NCBI GenBank assembly: GCA_934045075.1
Contig: OW203734.1
Coordinates: 6,888,516 to 6,952,515 of the forward strand
Length of the DNA: 64,000 nt
Source: Yponomeuta sedellus
Lineage: Eukaryota > Arthropoda > Insecta > Lepidoptera > Yponomeutidae
Reading direction: 5' to 3'
The notes under the pieces were generated by a model. It ran no database searches, was not told the DNA's origin, and saw nothing but the letters and a program-made list of their open reading frames with translations. Numbering within the stretch: the stretch's first letter is position 1; each line of letters opens with the position of its first letter. The translations under genes were made by a program, and so were the position numbers. This document shows positions 56,928 to 64,000 of this stretch, one piece after another.

Positions 56928-59900
56928 CTGCCGAAACGTCGGGTAATTACGTTTTACCTAACAAATAATCGATTTGACCCGATTTATATATTATTTATGT
57001 ATGAGTATCGTGAATCAATATGAAATACTTGTCTGCGGAGTTGAGATATTTAATTTTTATGAGAATATGCCAACGAGAAGCACACTAATATTATAAAGGC
57101 GAGAGTGTGTGAGTGTGTATGTTTGTTACTTCTTCACGTCCAAACTGGTGGAGGGATTTTAATAAAATTTGTTATCAACTTACCTGTCATCTTGGATTAA
57201 CACATAGACTACGTTTTATTGCGGAAAAATATCTCATGGGAAAATCGATAAACCACGGGGAACACCGCGTGGCACAGCTGGTGTTAAATATTTGTAAGTC
57301 TGGCTATCCGTGCCAGAGGTTGCGGGTTCGAATCCCGGCATGGGTGAAATTTTTAGCCTCTAAATAGGTTTTTAAATTTGTCCTTAGCACGGGTTAGTGC
57401 ATTAAAAATAAAAATAGTATAATTGCTACTAGCTAGGGTTTATTTCATTTTCGGACTTACAAATATTTAACACCAGCTGTGCCACGCGGTGTTCCCCGTG
57501 GTTTATGGATTTTCCCATGAGATATTTTTCCGCAATAAAACGTAAATTTCACCCATGCCGGGATTCGAACCTGCAACCTCTGGCACGGATAGCCAGAGGT
57601 TGCGGGTTCGAATCCCGGCATGGGTGAAATTTTTAGCCTCTAAATAGGTTTTTAGTAGCAATTACTTTTTTACTAATTACAAAGTAGAAAGTCAGGTTTC
57701 CTCACTATGTTTTCCTTTACAGTCAGCGAGTGGTGATACCATTATAACTTCACAAATGTACATATCTTAGAAAACAAATTCATTGGTAGGTACATGCCCA
57801 CACTGGGAATCGAACCTGGGTCTCTCGCATAACATGTTGTAGGTATAAAATTACTAACTCTAACCAACATGTTTAAAGAATTGCGCATTTTAAAAATATC
57901 TTCAGTTTGAGTAGGTACTTTGTAACTCACTTGATCCATATAGTGGTAAGCGTCTCCCTGCTCTATAACCCCCCTGTCCTCTTGAGGTCCGAGTTTATGC
58001 GAGCCCGGGTAGACGCAGAGGCCACCGTTCTCCGGCGTGGAGTCGTCCAGATGGAGGAATGCAGCCACCATCGAGTCCTTCTTGAAGGGGAAGTAGTGGT
58101 AGTCCTAGAACGAAAATAATTGTATCCACTAATTACGCGTACATATAGTGGATCTCATAGATCCACTCTGTACGCCGCGCGTATTGTTAGCTGGCAGCTG
58201 CTACCGTTGTTACTAATCTACTGAATCGCGAGAGCAAAAATTTGCATAGTCCTTAACAACAGGCGCTAAATACGTTCTATAGTTGACTGTGAGTGATTAT
58301 ACTTACGGTTTGGTTGCAAACTTGTTTGTAACGTAAGTGACAAAAGTGTACCCATAGTTATATATATTGAACGGGTCTAATCGCGATTATTTATTAGGTA
58401 CTCAGAAATACTAAAGTGCATTCGTTAAGAGGTTGATGAGCCGTTGACTCTGGTAGTCTTGTAGGCAGAATTTCAGAAGATAAAACGTCATCTTAAAATC
58501 TGACCTGATGCATTAAGTAAGGAGCCCCCTTCCCCGCCGGCTTGAAGTGCGCCTTCGTGTGATGCAGCAGGATATTGGGCGTCTGCATCACGTCCTCCAG
58601 AGCTTCTGTCAGGCTCTCGTTGTGCAGCAGACGAGAGAACACGGCGCTGTGGAACTGGAGGTTGTGGATCGAGTGGACCTGCAGGATTGAAGGTGAGGCG
58701 ATTAGACAGTCACCCAGTCATGCGTGTACAGTCGCGTGTACTAACATGTAAACATGTTAGAACCTTATCACTTCAACCTCTGTATGAGAAATTGACTGTT
58801 TTGACTTTGACAAGGTACTGAAGTGCATACATGTAAGTGCACGTGACCAACTTAGGACACTCATGTAGAAGCCCGCTAGAGAGGTTGGACTGGTAGGTAC
58901 TTAACCGGAAACCAAATTCCAGTCACTCTCTCTTTTTGCCAACTCGGCCCAGAGTGGGACGTGTATTATATTAAAACCTCCACGCAAAAGAATACATTTC
59001 GTGTCATTATTTGTTTCTTTGTTCCCGATCCCATTCAGCCATTAGTTAGAGGATAGGTTAGGTGGAACCAAGGATGTCTATGTGTTTCTATGCAGCAAGG
59101 AGACAATAAGCAAGTCGGATGCCAACCTTTTTTAGGAGATGGCACAGAAAGAAGAAGGAAAGCAAGGTTCAGGCAAAAGGAGTGCTTGACTCTTGCACAG
59201 CTTTTGTCTGAACAACGGTTTCTGATACACTTTGGCCAGAAGTAAAAAAAAAATGCTAGTAATAAGTAGCTATATTATCAATACGAAAAAGTTTTACGAA
59301 GAGTTTTTCACAACTTCGATTTTATGAGTTTTCCTCAGATTGATACTATGCGAAATATTAACGTTAACATAATTTTGGGAAATTCGCACTTTACGTGCGC
59401 TATTTATTTCGCAACCTTTTGAATCGTTCTCCTACTTAGAAGAATGTTTATTCACATACACACATTGAAATTAAAAAAAAAACCAAGGTTTTAAAATAAA
59501 ACTTTTGGCAAACTGGTCTTTGGGTACCTATGTACCTATATCAAGAACGTGGCTAAAACTCCCTTGATGTATGTACTTATGATAATAAGGCCTCACAAAA
59601 GTAATTGCTTGGCTTAATAATTGTGGGAGCTTACAAAACTTATACCAGAGCTTTTACATCATATCGAGCGATTTTGGATTGAAGGGATTACGAAGATAAA
59701 GCGAAAGAGCAAACCTTGCTCTCTGTCTACCCCACTGAGATACAGGCGTAAAATTACAATACAAAGTGTGTATTGTATGTATCGACGAGTACTTACCTAC
59801 CCATGAAGAAACACAAAAATAGTTACCGAGTAAGGTTTCTCCTTGGCAGCCTTCCTCATGTCGTTTCCAAGCCACGCTGCCTCCATGCCAGCATTGTTCT

Positions 59901-60027
59901 TCAGAGCAAAGATTCTCTCGTACTCCTTAAGGATCACATCCAACTCCTTGTCACTAAAAATGCCGCTGATCTTGATGAAACCATTGTCCTGGTACGATTT
60001 AATTTGCTCTTTCGTCAACCTAACCAT
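56676..60027 (-). CDS. PHYHD1: Phytanoyl-CoA dioxygenase domain protein (PHYHD1-like), complete, four exons
   Basis: Exons 59827-60027, 58505-58678, 57931-58104 and 56676-56927 join in phase 0 throughout to 801 bp, 266 residues. The family are Fe(II)/2-oxoglutarate oxygenases with a double-stranded beta-helix core. The iron triad is visible: His124 and Asp126 in LMHQDYHYFP (split across an exon junction) and His210 in LLIHGS. Arg219 in SSRPRRMF is the expected 2-oxoglutarate ligand nine residues later. The N-terminus TKEQIKSYQDNGFIKISG and GGLCVYPGSHKLGP are family hallmarks. The length is close to that of PHYHD1 proteins, and no peroxisomal presequence is seen. An ATG at 60123 extends the frame by 32 residues, but TKEQ just after 60027 fits the family start. 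The substrate cannot be told from sequence. Confidence 0.94.
57084..57280 (+). mobile_element. Helitron-like (Lep1-type) repeat
   Basis: Starts 'actaatattataaaggcgag', contains 'tgtttgttacttcttcacgt' and 'ggattaacacatagactacg', and ends at 'aacaccgcgtggcacagctg'. The opposite orientation to 6257-6470. Confidence 0.55.
57211..57543. repeat. Inverted pair of 89-bp arms
   Basis: 57211-57299 and 57455-57543 are inverse copies with one visible mismatch. They enclose an S4 SINE piece (57300-57372). See the linked palindrome at 57544-57632. Confidence 0.9.
57544..57632. repeat. 41-bp-arm palindrome made of SINE S4 sequence
   Basis: 'aaatttcacccatgccggga' ... and its inverse ... 'tcccggcatgggtgaaattt', one mismatch, around the 7-bp loop 'acggata'. 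It includes both strands of a tRNA box B (GGTTCGAATCC). Confidence 0.93.
57690..57835 (-). mobile_element. SINE fragment (family S3)
   Basis: 'caggtttcctcactatgttt' and 'catgcccacactgggaatcg', the S3 body plus box B. In PHYHD1 intron 3. Confidence 0.6.
57931..58104 (-). CDS. PHYHD1: PHYHD1-like exon 3
   Basis: Acceptor GTTCTAG, donor GTGAGT. Encodes DYHYFPFKKDSMVAAFLHL, then GGLCVYPGSHKLGPQED and AYHYMDQ. Starts with the metal-binding Asp. Confidence 0.94.
58505..58678 (-). CDS. PHYHD1: PHYHD1-like exon 2
   Basis: Acceptor CCTGCAG, donor GTCAGA. Encodes VHSIHNLQFHSAVFSRLLHN, then EDVMQTPNILLHHTKAHFKP and GAPYLMHQ. Confidence 0.94.
58726..58848. mobile_element. MITE with GTACAGTC termini, copy 2
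   Basis: 'gtacagtcgcgtgtactaac' to 'taagtgcacgtgacc'. The interior is related, in inverse, to 50944-51081. Begins 47 bp before (5' of, on minus) PHYHD1 exon 2. Confidence 0.6.
58849..59694. other. PHYHD1 intron 1, unassigned part
   Basis: AT-rich, without coding signal. A weak LINE 3'-end (family A: 'ctacc', 'actgagatacaggcg') follows at about 59695-59760. Confidence 0.45.
59827..60027 (-). CDS. PHYHD1: PHYHD1-like exon 1
   Basis: ATG at 60027, donor GTAACT. Encodes MVRLTKEQIKSYQDNGFIKI, then SGIFSDKELDVILKEYERIF and KEKPYS. 67 codons. Confidence 0.93.
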
Positions 60028-60391
60028 GTTTTCAGTTATCTTGTGACTTGCTGGATAAGATGTTGAGTTTGCTAGGCTAAAGATTACACTGATGACTCTA
60101 AGACTAGAATGATCTAAGGTCATTCTGTTGTTTTTATTTGTCGTACAAACATAACTATAATTAAGTAAATAGTTTTAAGAAGAAGGCATATCACGAGTTC
60201 GACGTTTCGAAAACAAAGTAGGCATGTATTTAGGTACCTAGGGCTATTATAACACTTTCTTAACGACTACCTCAACTGAGCAACTTAGAAAAAAAAGTTC
60301 CTAATAGTTTAATATACAAATAATTATAGCATACTAACTTTATGTTGTTTCTGAGTGTTACACCTAGTCATTGTTTGTTTTTTATTGATTC

Positions 60392-60460
60392 TTCTTTTTC
60401 AGGCTATATTAGTCCCCTGCTGAACATAGCCGTCCCCTAATGAGCGCCATAGCGCAAGGT
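60392..60460 (-). mobile_element. RTE-like LINE 3'-end fragment (family C)
   Basis: 'ttagtcccctgctgaacata' and 'cctaatgagcgccatagcgc', inverse of the family C end. Confidence 0.5.
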
Positions 60461-60774
60461 TGTGCGATCATTGGGGGGTAATGCCCATAATCCCCACGCT
60501 GGGCATGCGGGATATTGATTCGAAGATTGCAAATTACTTATTACATTATTCTAGTCTAATTTACACACTTTAACCGGTAGAGCATACATGCCGTTTTAGT
60601 TATCTTTACCAGCTATTTTAATGTATTAAATTTACCATGATTTAGCAAATAAAATACTTTATCTTCCTTTTTTTGTATTGTCCTCAATTCCCCGTTTGTA
60701 CTAGAGAAAAGAAATGTTGATGAGCTATAGATGATTATGGTTTTCCTTCAGAGGCAGCAGTCAATCTTTTCAAC

Positions 60775-61018
60775 CGACTTCAAAAAAAGGAGGAGGTTCT
60801 CAATTCGACCCGTATGTTTTTCTATGTTTGTTACGCGATAACTCCGCCAATTATGAACCGATTTGAACAAATCTTTTTTCGGCGTATAGGTAATACCTCA
60901 AGGGTGGTCCCATTTAAATTTAATAGTAAAATAATTAACTTTAAAAAAAAATAAAACCGACTTCAAATGCGTGAACACAAAAAAAAACTAATAAAATAAT
61001 TAACTTTTTAAATAAAAT
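60775..61018. repeat. Repeat 'accgacttcaaaa' cluster
   Basis: 60775-60800 ('aaccgacttc', 'ggaggaggtt') starts a moth-typical repeat. Two direct copies of 'accgacttcaaatgcgtga' follow at 60956 and 61021, the second belonging to the next element. Confidence 0.6.
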
Positions 61019-61288
61019 AAAACCGACTTCAAATGCGTGAACACAAAAAAAAACTAAAAATTAAAAAATAATTCCTAATATCTATTTGCTCGCGGCTAAA
61101 CTTAATACGACTGGCACCGACTCCAAAAAGCAATAGGTATATAAGTATAACTATTGTAAGATATTTAGCTGGTTTAACTTTAATTACTTTGACATAGTTT
61201 AGGAAAATTATAGTATTAGGTAATAGATATTAGGAATTATTTTTTAATTTTTAGTTTTTTTTGTGTTCACGCATTTGAAGTCGGTTTT
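61019..61288. mobile_element. Fold-back element with 66-bp inverted ends
   Basis: 'aaaaccgacttcaaatgcgt' to 'taatatctat' at the left (61019-61084) is mirrored nearly perfectly at 61223-61288. The centre is about 138 bp of AT-rich DNA. Confidence 0.82.
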
Positions 61289-61435
61289 ATTTTTTTTAAT
61301 CTCTTGTAAATTTTTTGTCTCTGGAGTAGGTATGTTTTGTTTTCAGATTCGTATAAAAATATGAATTTTGTTCCATCCATTCATTCAAATTTCCTTTTTA
61401 TATTGAATTCGTCCTGTAATTCGCAATAGGACCTG

Positions 61436-61740
61436 AGTGCTTAGTGCGAGTTTGACAGATCCAATCGAATGACTTTACTACCGCGTTAATCGAGCAACGA
61501 GTAGTGAATATGAGTAAGTTAACCGTTCGAACTGACAAAACGCTGTCACAGTACAACTCGCACTCGCGTTTATTCGTGTTTTGGCTGGTAAACGTGTTCA
61601 CTTCTCAACGTAAACCATTACAACTCGCACTCAGCAATTTTAATTTCCATACTTCTCGCTAGGTGGCGCTTCCTCGATGCCATAGAAATATGAGTTTACG
61701 TTAACGCGATCGAGTAGTTAAAAAACTCGCACTAAGCACT
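61436..61740. mobile_element. 305-bp MITE with CTG target duplication, copy 2
   Basis: Flanked by CTG at 61433-61435 and 61741-61743. The interior is the inverse of 36504-36808 ('cgcgtttattcgtgttttgg', 'gtggcgcttcctcgatgcca'). Confidence 0.88.
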
Positions 61741-61743
61741 CTG

Positions 61744-62205
61744 ATATAGTTTACAAATTACTCTAACTTAGAGGGCGATCTTGTTTACATTTATAGAATT
61801 TAGTGAAAGGCCTTTCTTCTACAGCGACGACACTATATAGTATATAGCGGTTTGAATTGTTATTTATGATAATAGGTACAGCTGCAGACATTTTACGATT
61901 CAACGCGGTTTGAAAAGGTCTATGACCGGCCTATCTACCTTCTAGGGTGTAAAGGGATGAGGATCTTGTCAGAAAAGTATACGAACGTTGTTTTCTGCTT
62001 GGTACGGAACAGCAAATCTGATCATGCCATAGACAAGGCAAGAAACTGTTAATACGACCAAATTTGGCAAAACTCTAAAATTAGTTCTATCTCTTTTACC
62101 CACGTACACTACCGACTGTTAGAGAAAGAGATTACCAAATGATTGACGTTTATTTACTTTCTCCTGTTGTTAAAGGGATTTGAAGTTTGTTTTGTTGTTA
62201 AAAAA
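61744..62205 (+). promoter_or_regulatory. MRG15 upstream region
   Basis: Between a MITE and the MRG15 start codon. No TATA box seen. The sequence just before the ATG is A-rich ('ttaaaaaaatggc'), a good insect start context. Confidence 0.35.
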
Positions 62206-62239
62206 ATGGCTCCGCCGCCGAAGCAAAAGTTTGCCGATG
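62206..62239 (+). CDS. MRG15: MRG15 exon 1
   Basis: ATGGCTCCGCCGCC, then KQKFAD and one base. Donor GTACCT. Confidence 0.9.
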
Positions 62240-63175
62240 GTACCTATTTCTTTAGTTTCATTGCGATATCAAAATTAATTCTGCTAAAAGTGAAACCCTA
62301 CACACTTGAGTGATGATTTCAAATAATCCAAAGTTATTTTTATCTTTCTACAGGAGAGAAAGTGCTATGCTTTCACGGGCCTTTGATTTACGAGGCAAAA
62401 TGCCTAAAAAGTTCCTTATCGAAGGATAAACATGTGAGATACCTAATCCACTACGCCGGATGGAACAAAAAGTAAGTTTTAAGTGCTAAACAATTTATTA
62501 TTCTTTCGATACTTTACTATAACCTAACACTATCATTGCCTTTCAAAGTAGGTACGTGTGTTACAATTCATTGCGATGACTATAACAGCCCCAATCTTAT
62601 TTCACGATGTTCTGAATGTCCGCTTTTTCATGGTAACTTCTAAAACTCTTCCATAAATTTACCTATTGTTAACACTAAAACCCCAAACCCTAGGAATGTT
62701 CTGGCTTATTTCCAATTATAATTTGTCTCTTGTCAAGAGGCGTGTATTTGTCATGTTTTTTGCATTGCGTGCACAACTAGATTCTATGGTGCTATGTTAT
62801 AATTTTTACATTCTGTGTGCATCAAAGCTATGGTGCCTGCTTGTTTGAGTTTTAAACAAAACAATATTACCTATGTTCCAGACTTTCAGAATAGGGATAT
62901 TTTTCTATTTTTTCCTGAGATAAAATTATCATTCATGAGGAAGAGAAAATTGATCTTTGTTCATATTTGAGTATTTGAGGGTTAACATAGGGTATTCTCA
63001 TCACAATATCCCTTGGTACGGAAGATACTGACCACAACTCTAACCATAAGTAACTATTACAGCTGGGATGAGTGGGTTCCAGAGAGCCGTGTACTGAAGT
63101 ACAATGAGGCCAATGTACAACGACAGAAAGAGGTGCAAAAGGTACATTCTGCACAACCTGCCAAGACTAAGAAAA
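62206..63175 (+). CDS. MRG15: MRG15/MORF4L1 (chromodomain protein), first three exons
   Basis: Exons 62206-62239, 62354-62471 and 63063-63175 join in phases 1, 2 and 1 to give MAPPPKQKFADGEKVLCFHG, then PLIYEAKC, HVRYLIHYAGWNKNWDEWVP and ESRVLKYNEANVQRQKEVQK. This is the N-terminal chromo-barrel of MRG15, which reads H3K36 methylation for NuA4/Tip60-type acetyltransferase and Rpd3S-type deacetylase complexes. Aromatic cage residues (Tyr and Trp of LIHYAGWNKNWDEW) are present. A basic linker with AQPAKTKK begins the spacer to the MRG domain. The exon ends at a GTAAGT donor. The remaining exons, including the MRG domain, are beyond the window. The identification is firm. Confidence 0.95.
62354..62471 (+). 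CDS. MRG15: MRG15 exon 2
   Basis: Acceptor TTCTACAG, donor GTAAGT. Encodes GEKVLCFHGPLIYEAKCLKS, then KHVRYLIHYAGWNK. Confidence 0.95.
63063..63175 (+). CDS. MRG15: MRG15 exon 3
   Basis: Acceptor ATTACAG, donor GTAAGT. Encodes WDEWVPESRVLKYNEANVQR, then QKEVQKVHSAQPAKTKK. Confidence 0.95.
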
Positions 63176-64000
63176 GTAAGTTCGTTACATTTTCTTATCC
63201 TTTACTTTATTAGGTACAGGATTTAAAAAATATTTCTTGAATGTTCATAATTTTATTATCTATCAAACCCTCAGACCACATTTATTTATACTATACATGT
63301 TTTATTAAAATCACTAAAAGTGTTAGAGTGTGTGAGTGAGACAGCATGGCAGATATAATAGCATACTATCTGCTTGGATCAGTCGTGCCCTTATAGACCA
63401 ACGGGTTGACAGTCTTATAAAAACGTGAGATTTTACAACGAAAAGACAAAACCAAAAATTAAACAACTGCTTATGAGGAGTGCTTAGAAGTCATTAAGTT
63501 TTTTATATAAGGCCTTTGCTAAATAATTGAGCCTTAGGGTAAAGCAGCTGCCAGACTCTACTTGGTGCTAGTTGAAATATCTTCTCACACAAAGGTGTCT
63601 TAGTTTTTGTACATATTAAATCTGTGGTTCATAAATCTGCATAGCCTTATCGTTTTTAGTAAGAGTGCAATGTCTTAAACGGTGCTTATTGTGATGACCA
63701 GCAAGTAGTACCAGCACTTGTCTCGGGTACAATTCCAATATTTACCAATTACTTGTCCTGTTGTACCCTATTAGTGCCTATTAGCCCACCCATATGAATA
63801 GTTTTTATTGTTATGTGTCAAGGTCAGAATTCAATGGGTCACATACATTTGTCAATCTGTAGTAGCAATACCAACCTGAGTATCTGACGTGTTCGCATAA
63901 TTATGCCTTCAGCAGAGTGATTAAGACTATACTTTGTCTCTAAGGCAAAGCCTGTGCGATGCAGTGAGACATGTATAGGGTACTTAGTTACATAATCTTG
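63176..64000 (+). other. MRG15 intron 3 (continues past the window)
   Basis: No further exon is visible. AT-rich sequence with no recognisable mobile element. Confidence 0.6.

Noticed and set aside
60028..60123. PHYHD1 start at 60123
   Set aside because: The extension has no family similarity and no clear targeting pattern; TKEQ after 60027 matches the family start.

Overview
This is a stretch of insect chromosome, almost certainly from a moth or butterfly. Genes are split by introns with GT/AG junctions, the background is AT-rich, tRNA-derived SINEs and Helitron-like repeats of the kind seen in Lepidoptera recur throughout, and the proteins that can be rebuilt across splice sites are ordinary animal housekeeping proteins. 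Five host genes can be supported. (1) Cbp80 (nuclear cap-binding protein subunit 1), plus strand: six C-terminal exons from 33 to 28311, with the 5' half lying before the window. (2) A gene for a large secreted, low-complexity protein, minus strand, about 960-11158, sitting antisense inside the first Cbp80 intron of the window (137-23104). (3) Fructose-1,6-bisphosphatase, minus strand, 35862-51728, complete in six exons (337 residues). (4) A phytanoyl-CoA dioxygenase-domain protein (PHYHD1-like), minus strand, 56676-60027, complete in four exons (266 residues). (5) The first three exons of MRG15/MORF4L1, plus strand, from 62206 and running off the right edge. Cbp80 and FBPase converge tail to tail; PHYHD1 and MRG15 diverge from a region of about 2.2 kb.

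Most of the rest is mobile DNA. The standout is a complete Transib element (15298-18241). It has a perfect 5-bp target duplication, heptamer-like termini, a TATA box, one small intron and an uninterrupted 654-residue RAG1-like transposase. Its two termini share a 9-mer placed 11 bp from the heptamer at one end and 21 bp at the other, a layout that resembles the 12/23 arrangement of V(D)J recombination signals.

Between Cbp80 and FBPase lies a nest of non-LTR retrotransposons: an R4/Dong-type element with a restriction-like endonuclease (29457-33865) has landed in the (TAA)n tail of a Jockey/CR1-type element (33892-35228). FBPase introns hold an R1-clade LINE end (38325-39822), an RTE-like LINE end, a decayed mariner (47612-48917), a Tc1/IS630-type transposase fragment and several fold-back elements. 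Several MITE families occur as matched pairs. For one (305 bp, CTG target duplication) an empty copy of the insertion site is also present in the window.

The host genes are functionally unrelated (cap binding, gluconeogenesis, 2-oxoglutarate oxygenase, chromatin reading, secreted matrix-like protein), as expected for insects, and no operon-like organisation is implied. Coordinates of exons rest on reading-frame continuity and splice consensus read by eye; family assignments of repeats rest on recognition of sequence and not on a database search.
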